From the NCBI RefSeq assembly GCF_028201475.1, contig NZ_CP116383.1:3162001-3226000 (forward strand): a DNA stretch of 64,000 nt. The letters are read 5' to 3'. This document shows, piece by piece, positions 42,930-52,750 of the stretch. Position 1 is the stretch's first letter, and each line of letters starts with the position of its first letter. The DNA comes from Vibrio sp. SCSIO 43137 (GTDB lineage: Bacteria > Pseudomonadota > Gammaproteobacteria > Enterobacterales > Vibrionaceae). The position numbers and the translations under genes were made by a program. The notes below the pieces were generated by a model that was not told where the DNA came from, did not search any database, and was given only the letters and a program-made list of their open reading frames with translations.

Positions 42930-43868
42930 ATGCAAAAGGATTACAGAGCGGCACAGTTAAAAAAGTTTATATCAGAAGTGCTGCGGGTCTACTGGACACT
43001 ACTAAAGGTGATGGTGCCAGCTATTGTCATTGTTAAGGTACTCGATCAGTTCGGCGCCACAGATCTACTGGCTCATCTGTTGTTTCCAGTGATGAACTTA
43101 GTTGGCCTGCCAGAAGAGCTTGGCATTGTCTGGGCGGTTGCCATTCTTACCAATGTTTATGCCGCCATGATTGTGTTCTATAACCTTGCTTTAACCATGG
43201 AAATCAGCATTGCCGATGTAAGTGTTCTCGGTACCTTGATATTACTTGCCCACTCGCTGCCTATTGAGGGCGCTATCGCTAAAGCGCTTGGTATCAGATG
43301 GAGAGATACCTTGCTTATCCGCGTAGGAGGTGCACTGGTATTAGGTGTCATTCTGAATACCTTCTATACCGAACTCAATTATCTCCAGCAACCGGTTCAG
43401 CTTGTCTGGCAGCCTTCCGGCACAGCGACGAACTCTATTGCCGCCTGGTCACTTGAGCAAATCCAACTGCTGATCTCTATTTTCTTTATCTTACTGGCAC
43501 TCATGTCCCTTCTGCGCTTGTTACGTTATCTGGGTATAGAAGCCATACTGCACAAACTATTGATGCCTCTGCTTCGTAGTCTGACTCTCGGCAAAGAAGC
43601 GGCAAATATCACCATAATAGGCATGACGCTAGGTATCTCTTTTGGCGCCGGACTATTAATCGATGAAGTTAAAAAGGGGCATATCAGCAAACGAGATACT
43701 GTATTAGTAATGGGGTTTCTTGGTCTGTGTCATAGCATTATTGAGGATACTATTCTCATCCTGTTACTGGGGGCAGATATTTCCGCTATCCTCTGGGCAA
43801 GGCTTGCTTTTGCCATTATGGTCGCTGCCTGTTGGGGAAGATTTTACAAATCCGTTCCCGCCTCATAG
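42930..43868 (+). CDS. Nucleoside-recognition (Gate) domain membrane protein
   Basis: Predicted inner-membrane protein of 312 residues with about eight helices in two similar halves. The first Gate-like region is near residues 25-150 (LPEELGIVWAVAILTNVYAA) and the second near 190-305 (GMTLGISFGAGLLIDEVKKG, LGLCHSIIEDTILI). Gate-domain proteins are linked to transport, but substrates are seldom known. The divergent AsnC-type regulator hints at an amino-acid or related solute. The start MQKDYRAAQLKKF has AAGGACAG upstream. Confidence 0.75.
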   Translation: MQKDYRAAQLKKFISEVLRVYWTLLKVMVPAIVIVKVLDQFGATDLLAHLLFPVMNLVGLPEELGIVWAVAILTNVYAAMIVFYNLALTMEISIADVSVLGTLILLAHSLPIEGAIAKALGIRWRDTLLIRVGGALVLGVILNTFYTELNYLQQPVQLVWQPSGTATNSIAAWSLEQIQLLISIFFILLALMSLLRLLRYLGIEAILHKLLMPLLRSLTLGKEAANITIIGMTLGISFGAGLLIDEVKKGHISKRDTVLVMGFLGLCHSIIEDTILILLLGADISAILWARLAFAIMVAACWGRFYKSVPAS

Positions 43869-44039
43869 GGCTTAAGCCTTTCAGTACTCCGTTCGGTTTA
43901 ATTTAAATGTGTTTTAAACACAGAGCTTTGCTTTCTCTGTGCTATGCCTATAAATAAACGTTTTTGTGATTAATAAAACAACACTTCTGAATTTTCTGAT
44001 AAAAGGTTAGACCAGTTTCTGATATCCTTGCAGCGCATC

Positions 44040-44069
44040 TGAACCCGGAGCAGATTTTCTATGGGTTCA
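44040..44069 (+). other. Inverted repeat in the plsB leader
   Basis: TGAACCC/GGGTTCA with a 16-base spacer, ending about 37 bases before the plsB ATG. It may be an RNA hairpin or operator. The rest of 43869-44106 shows no clear site. Confidence 0.3.
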
Positions 44070-44106
44070 GTACCCGCAGACTGAATATAATTGAGGCGAT
44101 AAGCAA

Positions 44107-46548
44107 ATGTCTTCAGAACGAATTATTCCCCGTTCGCTACTAAAACTTCCTCTTTCGGTATTTGTAAAGAGTACAGTGATCCCATCAGGGCCGATCAGTG
44201 ATTTAAACATCGATATTAATAAGCCGATTGTTTATGCCCTGCCTTTTCGCTCCAACATGGATCTATTTACCCTGAGAAGAAAAGCATTGGAGCTGGGCCT
44301 GCCTGATCCGCTTTCTCCCCTTGAGATTAATGGCAAGCAGTTTGGACGTTATGTTTATATTATCTCCCGTCCTTCTATGTTTCGTAGCAATAAGCATGTT
44401 CCGAGCTCATCTATCTCGCTGTTCAGCCAACTATTATCACTGCATGACGAAGATAAAGAGCTGGATGTTCAGGTTATTCCGGTATCTGTATTGTGGGGCA
44501 GAAAACCGGGTAAAGAGCAGAATGTGAAGCCTTATCTTGAACCGATGAACGCGACGCAAAAAGCATTATCTCTGTTACTTGCCGGCCGGGATTGTATGGT
44601 TCGTTTCAGCCCGGTTGTTTCACTACGCTATATGGCTACCTCACACGGAACCGATGAGTCCATTGCTCATAAGCTGGCAAGAGTGGCCAGAATTCACTTT
44701 TCTCGCCAGAAGATGGCAGCATCGGGGCCAAACCTGCCGGTACGCGAGCAGCTGTTTAACCGCTTGCTCAACTCAGAAGTGATACGAAATGCCATTGCCG
44801 ATGAAGCTGCCAGTAAAAATATCAGCCTTGAGAAAGCGCAAAAAGAGGCCCGCTCCATTCTTGATGAGATTGCAGCTAACTTCTCTTATTCTCTGGTTAA
44901 AAATGGCGACAGAATTCTGGGCTGGCTATGGAACAAGCTTTATCAGGGGCTGAACATCAGCAATGCCGCGACGGTAAGACGTCTGGCTCAGGACGGGCAT
45001 GAAATTGTTTATGTGCCGTGTCACCGTAGTCATATGGATTACCTGCTGCTCTCCTATGTTCTATACAATGAAGGTATGGTTCCTCCGCATATTGCTGCCG
45101 GTATTAACCTGAACTTTTTTCCGGCAGGTCCTATTTTCCGCCGTGGCGGTGCTTTCTTTATCCGTCGCAGCTTTAAAGGCAACCGTCTCTACTCAACCAT
45201 TTTCCGCGAGTATCTGGCAGAACTGTTCAGTAAGGGCTACTCAGTAGAGTACTTTAGTGAAGGCGGACGCTCCCGTACCGGCCGGTTACTTCAGGCGAAA
45301 ACCGGTATGCTGGCGATGACAATTCAGGCCATGTTAAGAGGGCTAAACCGCCCTGTAACCCTGGTTCCGGTTTATATCGGCTATGAACATGTGATGGAAG
45401 TTTCCACCTATGCCAAGGAGCTGCGTGGAAAGAGAAAAGAGAAAGAGAACGCAGGTCAGGTACTGAGAACCATACGTAAGCTACGTAACTTCGGACAGGG
45501 TTACGTGAACTTTGGCGAGCCCATTCCGCTAAACCAGTATCTGAATGAGCAGGTTCCTGAATGGTCTAAAGACATTAACCCTATGAACCCGACCAGACCG
45601 GACTGGCTGCTGCCGGTGGTAAATCAGCTTGCTGATAAGATGATGACCCATATTAACGATGCCGCAGCAACCAACGCGCTGACGCTCTGCGCAACCGCCT
45701 TACTGGCATCAAAACAGCGGGCTCTGGCTAAAGATACATTGGTTGCACAGATCGATTCTTATCTCTCTCTGTTAAAAAATGCACCTTATTCGCCTACCGC
45801 TACCATGCCGGATAAAACTGCAGAACAGTTGGTTGCTCATGCTATCGGGCTGGATAAGTTTGTAGTCGAGTCAGATACCATGGGTGATATTATTTCGTTA
45901 GATCGGGAACAGTCGATTTTGATGACATACTACCGCAATAACATCATTCACCTGTTTGCTATTCCGTCTCTGATTGCTCAGCTAATTGTGCAGAATGAAT
46001 CACTGAGCATTAGTCAGGTTAAAAGCTCAGTAGAGGCCCTTTATCCTTTCCTGAAAAAAGAGCTATTCTTGCGCTTCGAACAGGATGAACTGTCGTCTGT
46101 AGTAGACAGCATTTTAGAGGAGCTTGTGCGTCAGGAATTGGTAGTACGAAAAGAAGATACCATCTACCTGAACGAACCGCAGATTCAGTCACTCATCCTA
46201 CTGGGCAGAACCATTGCTGAAACTTTGCAACGCTACGCTATCGCAATTAACCTTCTTGGCGCTAACCCTGAGCTGGATAAATCTCAGTTAGAGCAACTGA
46301 GCCAGCAGGTTGCGCAGAGACTTGGCAGACTGCACGGTATTAATGCTCCGGAGTTCTTTGATAAGGGGGTATTTAGCTTTATGTTTAATACTCTGAAAGA
46401 GCAGGAGTACATTGACAGTAACGGCCAGTGTAATGTGACTAAGACTCAGGCGTTAGCGAAGATGCTATCTAACCTGATATCAACAGAAGTAAAACTCACT
46501 ATTCAGGAAAGTCTGTACCAAGATGAACCTCAGGTAACAGATGAGTAA
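44107..46548 (+). CDS. plsB: Glycerol-3-phosphate acyltransferase PlsB
   Basis: Inner-membrane enzyme that acylates sn-glycerol-3-phosphate at position 1, the first step of phospholipid synthesis. The 813 residues are the usual length (about 807 in E. coli). Block I is [13 protein letters not shown] with the HX4D catalytic pair, and block II contains [18 protein letters not shown]. Block III is [13 protein letters not shown] and block IV is [11 protein letters not shown]. It is convergent with ubiCA. Confidence 0.97.
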   Translation: MSSERIIPRSLLKLPLSVFVKSTVIPSGPISDLNIDINKPIVYALPFRSNMDLFTLRRKALELGLPDPLSPLEINGKQFGRYVYIISRPSMFRSNKHVPSSSISLFSQLLSLHDEDKELDVQVIPVSVLWGRKPGKEQNVKPYLEPMNATQKALSLLLAGRDCMVRFSPVVSLRYMATSHGTDESIAHKLARVARIHFSRQKMAASGPNLPVREQLFNRLLNSEVIRNAIADEAASKNISLEKAQKEARSILDEIAANFSYSLVKNGDRILGWLWNKLYQGLNISNAATVRRLAQDGHEIVYVPCHRSHMDYLLLSYVLYNEGMVPPHIAAGINLNFFPAGPIFRRGGAFFIRRSFKGNRLYSTIFREYLAELFSKGYSVEYFSEGGRSRTGRLLQAKTGMLAMTIQAMLRGLNRPVTLVPVYIGYEHVMEVSTYAKELRGKRKEKENAGQVLRTIRKLRNFGQGYVNFGEPIPLNQYLNEQVPEWSKDINPMNPTRPDWLLPVVNQLADKMMTHINDAAATNALTLCATALLASKQRALAKDTLVAQIDSYLSLLKNAPYSPTATMPDKTAEQLVAHAIGLDKFVVESDTMGDIISLDREQSILMTYYRNNIIHLFAIPSLIAQLIVQNESLSISQVKSSVEALYPFLKKELFLRFEQDELSSVVDSILEELVRQELVVRKEDTIYLNEPQIQSLILLGRTIAETLQRYAIAINLLGANPELDKSQLEQLSQQVAQRLGRLHGINAPEFFDKGVFSFMFNTLKEQEYIDSNGQCNVTKTQALAKMLSNLISTEVKLTIQESLYQDEPQVTDE

Positions 46549-46553
46549 GATTG

Positions 46554-46586
46554 AAAAGGTTCTGAGTTAACTCAGAACCTTTTTTA
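46554..46586. terminator. Bidirectional terminator between plsB and ubiA
   Basis: A 15-base-pair perfect palindrome centred on GAGTTAACTC, with an A-run on one side and a T-run on the other. It begins 6 bases after plsB and ends next to the ubiA stop. Confidence 0.9.
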
Positions 46587-46587
46587 C

Positions 46588-47442
46588 TTATAAGGTACTC
46601 AGAAACAGGGCCAGGGCCATTACCATTCCGACCTGATTATTATTCAGAAATGCTTTAAAACAGTCGTCCCTTTCTCTTTTACTGATCAGATACTGCTGAT
46701 AAACAAACAGGGCAGAAGAGACAAGAATTCCCCAGTAGAATGCCTGCCCCAGTTGCAGCCAAATTCCCAGAGCTATAAACAGCAACAACGTGACAAGTTG
46801 TAGTATGCCGATAATCATCTTGTCGAAGCGGCCAAAGAGAATGGCTGTCGATTTTAACCCGACCAACAAGTCATCATCGCGGTCCACCATGGCGTACTGG
46901 GTGTCGTAAGCGATTGTCCAAATGGCATTAATAACAAACAGCAACCATACCTGCGGAACCAGTTCATTGGCCTGAGCCGCCCAGGCCATAGGGATAGCCC
47001 AGCTAAATGCCAAACCAAGAAACAGTTGAGGAAGGTGGGTAAAGCGCTTCATAAAGGGGTAGATAAACGCCAGTACAATGCCGACAAAGGAGAGCTTCAC
47101 CGTTAAGCTGTTCATAGTAAGCACAAGAAGGAATGAAACCAGTGCCAGAATAACAAACAGCACAATTGCCTCAACTGGGGTTACCTGCCCGGATGGCAAC
47201 GGACGCAGTTTGGTTCTTTTAACATGACCATCAAAGTCACGGTCGGCAAAATCGTTAATCACGCATCCGGCCGAACGCATCAAAACTACACCGACAACAA
47301 ATACGACTAATACGTCCCAGTCCGGCATCCCTTTCGCCGCCAATATCAATGACCACAGCGTCGGCCATAACAGCAATAATGAGCCTATCGGTCTGTCCAT
47401 TCTCATTAACAGCCAATAAGATCTTGCTTTGGCAAAGCTCAT
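46588..47442 (-). CDS. ubiA: 4-hydroxybenzoate octaprenyltransferase
   Basis: Inner-membrane prenyltransferase that joins the polyprenyl chain to 4-hydroxybenzoate in ubiquinone synthesis. It has 284 residues with about eight helices. Both Mg-diphosphate Asp motifs are present, NDFADRDFD near residue 63 and [12 protein letters not shown] near residue 180. The start codon immediately follows the ubiC stop, giving the operon ubiC-ubiA. Confidence 0.97.
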   Translation of the reverse strand: MSFAKARSYWLLMRMDRPIGSLLLLWPTLWSLILAAKGMPDWDVLVVFVVGVVLMRSAGCVINDFADRDFDGHVKRTKLRPLPSGQVTPVEAIVLFVILALVSFLLVLTMNSLTVKLSFVGIVLAFIYPFMKRFTHLPQLFLGLAFSWAIPMAWAAQANELVPQVWLLFVINAIWTIAYDTQYAMVDRDDDLLVGLKSTAILFGRFDKMIIGILQLVTLLLFIALGIWLQLGQAFYWGILVSSALFVYQQYLISKRERDDCFKAFLNNNQVGMVMALALFLSTL

Positions 47443-47982
47443 TTAGCACTTCTCCTTTGAATACACTGGCGCATCCGGCAAAAACAGCTCAGCAACTAGC
47501 ATGGGCTTCTGATTCATCCACAACCTTGAACGTCTGGCAATCAGCCTGCCGGACGGGGTTTCTGCCCAGCCTATTTTTAACTCGTCCCGGTGAACATTTT
47601 CCGCACTGAAAACCGTCAGCCCCAGAGGTATCTCGCCCTGCTCAGTTAAATCATAAGGTTGCTCTTCCAGAGACTGAGAAGGGATCAATGTTCTCCCTAC
47701 TACCCACTCCTGTGAATCACCAAACAAAACAACCTCACGCAGAAGGAACTCACTACCGGACAGCAGAGCTCTCTCCTTCTCACTGATCTGCCGAACAGAA
47801 ATCATAGTATTGTTTAACAAATTTACCGATAGTTTTTCACATTTCCCGGCTAAACGGCGTGACAGAGAACCCTTTTCCAGAAGCCAGGGCAGAGAAATCT
47901 CCCCGGATAGTTCAAACTTATTAACATCTTGCCAGTCAACGTCTTTGAGAGCAGCAATGTACAGCGATATCAGCTCATTCAT
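47443..47982 (-). CDS. ubiC: Chorismate pyruvate-lyase
   Basis: Cytoplasmic enzyme that converts chorismate to 4-hydroxybenzoate and pyruvate, the first committed ubiquinone step. The 179 residues contain REVVLFG with catalytic-region Arg, WVVGRTLIPSQSL and the C-terminal RRSRLWMNQKPMLVAELFLP. These are family signatures; the product feeds UbiA, encoded next. Confidence 0.94.
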   Translation of the reverse strand: MNELISLYIAALKDVDWQDVNKFELSGEISLPWLLEKGSLSRRLAGKCEKLSVNLLNNTMISVRQISEKERALLSGSEFLLREVVLFGDSQEWVVGRTLIPSQSLEEQPYDLTEQGEIPLGLTVFSAENVHRDELKIGWAETPSGRLIARRSRLWMNQKPMLVAELFLPDAPVYSKEKC

Positions 47983-48108
47983 GGTTATTTTTATTAATTA
48001 ATGCTTGGGTTTTGGTTAAAGAAGCCGCAAAATACGATTATGCTTTGCGCCCCATTGTAGCAGAACAGGGCGATTCTAATATCGGAACAATAATAAAGAA
48101 TCAAAAAT

Positions 48109-48522
48109 ATGCTGACACGTTATCTTTTACTTTTTACTTTCATCTGCACATCTCTGTTTTCCGTAACATCTCTTGCTAATGAAGAGGCAGATCAAGGTCC
48201 GGCTTTTGCCTACTACACGCTGGAACCGGATATGACGACTAACATCTACACCAAAGGCAAAACCCTTAGCTATCTGCAGGTAAGAATCGATCTTATGGTG
48301 GCCGATAATAGCTATATCGTCGATTTAGAGCAACACGATCCGCTAATCAGAAACACTATCGTTGAAATCATCGGGCAGCAGTCATCTGATCAGGTTAAGT
48401 CACTGGCAGGAAGAGAAGAACTGCGTAAAAAACTACTTGATGAGCTAAACAGCTTACTACTGGTTGAAACAGGCAGAACCCTGATTGCTGATCTGCTGTT
48501 TACTAAATACCTGTATCAATAA
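48109..48522 (+). CDS. FliL-like exported protein
   Basis: The 137 residues start with a signal peptide (LLLFTFICTSLFSVTSLANE) and continue with a FliL-type domain: YYTLEPDMTTNIYTKGK, LQVRIDLMVAD and a C-terminal ELNSLLLVETGRTLIADLLF. True FliL has a membrane anchor in flagellar operons; this one is exported and lies outside any flagellar cluster. Such stand-alone relatives occur in vibrios. Function is not established. Confidence 0.75.
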   Translation: MLTRYLLLFTFICTSLFSVTSLANEEADQGPAFAYYTLEPDMTTNIYTKGKTLSYLQVRIDLMVADNSYIVDLEQHDPLIRNTIVEIIGQQSSDQVKSLAGREELRKKLLDELNSLLLVETGRTLIADLLFTKYLYQ

Positions 48523-48548
48523 GCAAAGGAGAGCTATCTCCTTTGCTT
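48521..48548. terminator. Shared hairpin between the FliL-like gene and glpG
   Basis: AAGCAAAGGAGA/TCTCCTTTGCTT with a 4-base loop contains both convergent stop codons. It lacks a long T-run, so termination strength is uncertain. Confidence 0.6.
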
Positions 48549-49373
48549 TACCAACAAGCGCGAGTCTATCCAAGCTAAAGCAACACCACAAATCAGCCCC
48601 ATAAGGTGTGCTGTATTGGCTATTGCCATATAGGGCTGTACAAAGCCCAACACCAGCCAGACCAACATAAAGCCAACTATGGGTTTAGGCAGTGACAAGT
48701 TTTTCTGCGGTGCAAGTTGTCCGGTAATCCAGATGTAGCCAAGCAGCGCATAAACCACCCCGGACAAGCCGCCAAAGTTGGCATCCTCTACCCAGAATTG
48801 ACCCGCACCCGAAATCGCAGCGGACAACAAAGATATCTGCAATAACTTAAGGGTGCCTGAGTGTTTCTCTATATCACCACCTAGCTGCCACCACCAAAGT
48901 AAGTTAAAGGCAATGTGCACAGTGGAAAAATGCAGTAAAGCATGACTGAACCAACGCCATAGCTGATAGCGTTGTTCATCGAATGCAGGAAAATGCAGGC
49001 TGGAAAAAACCACCTCAGCAAAGCCAAGCTGCAAAGCTGCATAGATAACTATGGTTGCCATCATAATCAGCAGCGTAAAAGGCCCTGCTTTTGCTTTCAC
49101 CATATTCAGCAGGCCGGGTGTCTGGTAAGCGAACTTTCTGGTTCTGCTGTCTGCCATATCCCATGACGCCGCCTGATACTTCTTGTTGTTTGGATCCTGA
49201 AGAAAGTGCTGCAGCTCTGATTCAGCTTCGATCTGATACTGATTGTCTTTCAGCCAGACAGCAAACATACCTCCGCCTTCCGGCATCATATCCACAGGGA
49301 TGCCCCGAGAGGCCATATAATCGATAAAAGCCTGCGCTAATCTGGGATTATCAAGAACGATGAGTTTTATCAC
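48534..49373 (-). CDS. glpG: Rhomboid intramembrane serine protease GlpG
   Basis: Inner-membrane protease that cleaves transmembrane substrates. The 279 residues have a cytoplasmic N-terminal domain (residues 1-90) and six core helices. The catalytic Ser is in FGGLSGVVYALLGY, the His in ANTAHLMGL, and HIAFNLLWWWQLGG is the conserved helix 2. It starts at the glpE stop (one-base overlap), forming glpE-glpG; the glpR gene of E. coli does not follow. Confidence 0.96.
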   Translation of the reverse strand: MIKLIVLDNPRLAQAFIDYMASRGIPVDMMPEGGGMFAVWLKDNQYQIEAESELQHFLQDPNNKKYQAASWDMADSRTRKFAYQTPGLLNMVKAKAGPFTLLIMMATIVIYAALQLGFAEVVFSSLHFPAFDEQRYQLWRWFSHALLHFSTVHIAFNLLWWWQLGGDIEKHSGTLKLLQISLLSAAISGAGQFWVEDANFGGLSGVVYALLGYIWITGQLAPQKNLSLPKPIVGFMLVWLVLGFVQPYMAIANTAHLMGLICGVALAWIDSRLLVKQRR

Positions 49374-49693
49374 TAGTTACTCTCTGTCGGTAAACCTGCT
49401 GCATGCCATGCGGTAAATCCGCCATCCACACTATACACCTCTTCGTAACCCTGATTAACCAGATACTGAGCAGCCCCCTGACTACTGACTCCGTGATAAC
49501 ACATCACCAGAACAGGCTGCTCGAAGTCGACATCATTCATAAACTGTACAATGTTGTCATTAGTCAGATGCAGAGCTGATTTGGCGTGAGATGCGGTATA
49601 TGAGCCGATATCACGTATATCAACCAGTACCGCTCCTCTGGTGGTCATTAATTCGTTGGCACCCATATTATCTATCTGTTTAAAGGTACTCAT
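49373..49693 (-). CDS. glpE: Thiosulfate sulfurtransferase GlpE (rhodanese)
   Basis: Single-domain rhodanese of 106 residues that transfers sulfur from thiosulfate. The active-site loop is [11 protein letters not shown], with the persulfide-forming Cys near residue 65. VDIRD and [10 protein letters not shown] are further family motifs. It is co-transcribed with glpG. Several DnaA-box-like sequences occur upstream. Confidence 0.95.
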   Translation of the reverse strand: MSTFKQIDNMGANELMTTRGAVLVDIRDIGSYTASHAKSALHLTNDNIVQFMNDVDFEQPVLVMCYHGVSSQGAAQYLVNQGYEEVYSVDGGFTAWHAAGLPTESN

Positions 49694-50012
49694 AGCTATT
49701 CCTTCTTCTTACTCTGATATCTATCCAGATATCAACTCAGCTTCTATTGTTAACTTTATCCACCAGCTGATCAATAAAACATCAACTGTGGATAAATTTG
49801 TGGATTGCGTTAATAAAGTGCTTCTGAAAATAAAGATCCACAATATATAGTGATGATCTTTGTTTTTCTGTGAGTATGTCATAGATTATCCCCAGTGGCA
49901 TTCTGGCTGAAAACCCAGTCTGTTAGCCTGTTTCTTACAAGTCACCTAACATTTCTTCACAGAGTTATTCACAATTTATTTAACCCTTACTGCGCAATAA
50001 AATGATCAGATA
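49694..50012. other. glpE upstream region with clustered DnaA-box-like 9-mers
   Basis: About 320 non-coding bases between glpE and the rpoH terminator. A perfect DnaA box TTATCCACA lies on the minus strand at 49787-49795. Near-matches are TTATCCACC (49756), TGTGGATTG (49799), TTATCCCCA (49888) and TTATTCACA (49965). No coding capacity was seen. Confidence 0.5.
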
Positions 50013-50040
50013 TAAAAAAACCGGGATCATAAGATCCCGG
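50013..50040 (-). terminator. rpoH terminator
   Basis: Stem CCGGGATC/GATCCCGG with a short loop, followed by a long T-run on the minus strand, about 30 bases after the rpoH stop. Confidence 0.92.
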
Positions 50041-50068
50041 CCTTTAAAAATTTTCAATCTGTCAGCAG

Positions 50069-50923
50069 TTAAAACTCACCTACAGCAAGTTTAAGCTTTT
50101 TCATGGCATTCTTTTCTAGCTGTCTGATTCGCTCAGCCGATACACCATAGGTTTCTGCAAGCTCCTGAAGTGTCGACTTCTGATCATCAAGCCAACGGGA
50201 ACGCACAATATGCTGACTACGCTCATCCAGAGTCGCTAACGCATGAGTCAGCCTGCTATTGGTGTGAGCTTCCCAGTTATCCGCTTCGACATTGTCGGCA
50301 AGGTCTGAATGCTTGTCTTCCAGATATAATACAGGCGCTGCATAGCTACCGCTGTCATCATCATCCGTTGGCATTTCAAAAGTAGCATCCTGAGCGGCAA
50401 GGCGGGATTCCATTTCACGGACTTCTGCCGGCTCTACACCCAGCTCACGGGCAACGGTCTCAACTTCACCATTGTTAAACCAGCCCAAACGCTTTTTCGA
50501 CTTACGCAGGTTAAAAAACAGTTTTCTTTGTGCCTTGGTTGTGGCGATTTTCACGATACGCCAGTTTCTCAGTACGTACTCATGAATTTCAGCTTTGATC
50601 CAGTGTACAGCAAAGGAGACAAGGCGAACTCCGACTTCAGGGTTAAAACGTTTAACCGCCTTCATCAGACCGATATTACCTTCCTGAACAAGATCAGCCA
50701 TCGGCAGACCGTAGCCTGAATAGCCACGGGCAACATGAACAACGAATCTAAGATGAGACAGAATCAGGCCTTTCGCCGCTTCTATTTCACCTTTGTAATG
50801 TAATCGCTCGGCTAATCCACGCTCTTCATCAGCTGTCAGCATAGGGTAGCTGTTCACTGAACGAATATAGCTGTCTAAGCTATCCTGGGATACTAATGCC
50901 ATTTGATACGTTTGGTTTGTCAT
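50069..50923 (-). CDS. rpoH: Heat-shock sigma factor sigma-32
   Basis: Directs RNA polymerase to heat-shock promoters. The 284 residues equal E. coli. Region 2 contains [19 protein letters not shown] and [20 protein letters not shown]. The RpoH box is [17 protein letters not shown], and region 4 is [20 protein letters not shown]. It lies downstream of ftsYEX on the same strand, separated by 175 bases that hold a perfect DnaA box. Confidence 0.98.
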   Translation of the reverse strand: MTNQTYQMALVSQDSLDSYIRSVNSYPMLTADEERGLAERLHYKGEIEAAKGLILSHLRFVVHVARGYSGYGLPMADLVQEGNIGLMKAVKRFNPEVGVRLVSFAVHWIKAEIHEYVLRNWRIVKIATTKAQRKLFFNLRKSKKRLGWFNNGEVETVARELGVEPAEVREMESRLAAQDATFEMPTDDDDSGSYAAPVLYLEDKHSDLADNVEADNWEAHTNSRLTHALATLDERSQHIVRSRWLDDQKSTLQELAETYGVSAERIRQLEKNAMKKLKLAVGEF

Positions 50924-51019
50924 TCAATTCCTCAATAATCTTATGAAGAGCAATATTTCTATCTCTAAACCCATCAATATTGAACCTAATCAAAGAAAGT
51001 TTCAATAAGGGGATGCTAA

Positions 51020-51028
51020 TTATCCACA
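51020..51028 (+). promoter_or_regulatory. DnaA box in the rpoH promoter region
   Basis: Perfect TTATCCACA about 97 bases upstream of rpoH. In E. coli two rpoH promoters are controlled by DnaA through boxes in this region, so the site is likely functional. Confidence 0.6.
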
Positions 51029-51098
51029 GTTCTTTTCTATTAACAAGTGCAGATAGTGAATATTAGCCTTTGCGGATTACCTTTATGACAGAGTTCTG

Positions 51099-52052
51099 TT
51101 AAACAGGTTCAATTTCTTTTAAATGCTTACGGGCAGAGAACCTCGCGGCGACAAAGCCTAACAGCACTCCCGTCATTAATAACAGCAGAGATTCATCCCA
51201 GTTAAGACCCATTAATCTGAACTGACTATCGTAAAGCATGGCCAGATCTTCTACCGCACCATTGAGTAAAATGGTAATCACAGCGGTTAAGATCCATGCA
51301 GCCAAAGCACCAATCACACCAAACCACATACCAGAATAGAGATATGGACGCAGAATAAAGCCATCGGTAGCCCCTATCAGCTTCATCACCTGAATCTCTT
51401 CTTTATGCGCCAATACAGTAAACCTCAATGTATTACCCACAATAAGGAAGACGGCTCCCAGCATAAGTACTGCTGAAGTTGTGGCAATGACAATTGCCAG
51501 ATTCTGAATGGCATTCAGTCGTGCAAGCCAGTCTTCATCCAGACGAACATCAGTAACGATATCAAGCTGCTGCGACTGGCTGGCTATCTTACGGATTTCG
51601 CTATTACTATCGACGGCGGGCTGAACCACCAATACCGCGGGCAAGGCATAATCATTTAACAGGGATATCGCCTGCTCAAAGCCGGAATATTCACTTAAAT
51701 CATTAAGACCCTGTTGAGAGGAGATATATTTCACACTAGCAACGGAAGGCCAGTTTTCAATCTGATCCTTCAGCACCATTATTCGTGCTTCAGGCGTGCC
51801 TTCTTGAACATACAGGCTGACATTAGACGGAGTGGTTACTCCTTCTGCCACTTTGGCAATGTTCTTTCCAATCAGGTAACCGCATGCAGGTAAGGCAAGT
51901 GCTACTGCAATAACCGCTAACGTAAGAATATTGCCTAAAGGGCGTTGCCAGAGAGCAAAAAAGGAGGCTCTAAGCTGCTTAACATGCACCTTAACAAAGC
52001 CGTCATGCACTATGGCTGCTTTTGCCCTGCTATTACTGGCCATAACCTTCAA
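51099..52052 (-). CDS. ftsX: Cell-division permease-like subunit FtsX
   Basis: Inner-membrane partner of FtsE that controls septal peptidoglycan hydrolases. The 317 residues have a cytoplasmic N-terminus and four helices (near residues 42-62, 188-210, 236-262 and 290-308). A periplasmic loop lies between the first two (about 65-185). It overlaps ftsE by 20 bases from the first ATG; an internal ATG at 52043 is also possible. Confidence 0.96.
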   Translation of the reverse strand: MKVMASNSRAKAAIVHDGFVKVHVKQLRASFFALWQRPLGNILTLAVIAVALALPACGYLIGKNIAKVAEGVTTPSNVSLYVQEGTPEARIMVLKDQIENWPSVASVKYISSQQGLNDLSEYSGFEQAISLLNDYALPAVLVVQPAVDSNSEIRKIASQSQQLDIVTDVRLDEDWLARLNAIQNLAIVIATTSAVLMLGAVFLIVGNTLRFTVLAHKEEIQVMKLIGATDGFILRPYLYSGMWFGVIGALAAWILTAVITILLNGAVEDLAMLYDSQFRLMGLNWDESLLLLMTGVLLGFVAARFSARKHLKEIEPV

Positions 52053-52707
52053 CCTCGCTCATAAAGCCCTGATTCAGTTCAAAACGACGATGCTGAGGGC
52101 GGCTGTTAATCAGATTAATATCATGGGTTGCAATAATAATAGAGACACCAGCACGGTTGAACTCTTCAAATATCTGCATGGTCCGGTTGGATAGTTCAGG
52201 ATCAAGGTTCCCCGTCGGTTCATCGGCCAACACTAATGCTGGACGATTAACTACCGCTCTGGCTATTCCGACTCGTTGTTGTTCACCGCCGGATAACTGA
52301 CTCGGCAGGCATTTGGCTTTATCCAGCAAACCAAGCTTATCCAGTGCAGCAGAAACCCGGTGCCGGATATCATTTTCGGAGGCGGACTCTATTCTCATAG
52401 GCAGAGCCACATTTTCAAACACAGAGCGATCCATCAACAATCGGTGATCCTGAAACACAATTCCTATATTCCGACGTAAAAACGGAATATCTTTATTGGC
52501 TATCTGGGTGATGTCATGACCATTAAAATGAATTTTTCCGTCAGACGGACGCTCCATGGCACAAATCAGCTTTAGCAGAGTACTTTTACCTGCACCTGAA
52601 TGACCACTAAGAAAGATCATCTCTTTCTTACGCAGATGAAAATCCACTTTCTGTAATGCCTGCCGGCCACCCCGGTAAGCTTTACTCACTTGTTGAAATC
52701 TAATCAC
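52033..52707 (-). CDS. ftsE: Cell-division ATP-binding protein FtsE
   Basis: ABC-type ATPase that powers FtsX conformational signalling at the septum. The 224 residues have Walker A GHSGAGKST, the signature LSGGEQQRVGIARA and Walker B ALVLADEPTG, with the switch His in IIIATHD. It is co-transcribed between ftsY and ftsX. Confidence 0.98.
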   Translation of the reverse strand: MIRFQQVSKAYRGGRQALQKVDFHLRKKEMIFLSGHSGAGKSTLLKLICAMERPSDGKIHFNGHDITQIANKDIPFLRRNIGIVFQDHRLLMDRSVFENVALPMRIESASENDIRHRVSAALDKLGLLDKAKCLPSQLSGGEQQRVGIARAVVNRPALVLADEPTGNLDPELSNRTMQIFEEFNRAGVSIIIATHDINLINSRPQHRRFELNQGFMSEVEGYGQ

Positions 52708-52750
52708 CCCAGTATCCTCAACGCTGAATTATGCTCAGAATTGCAATCTG

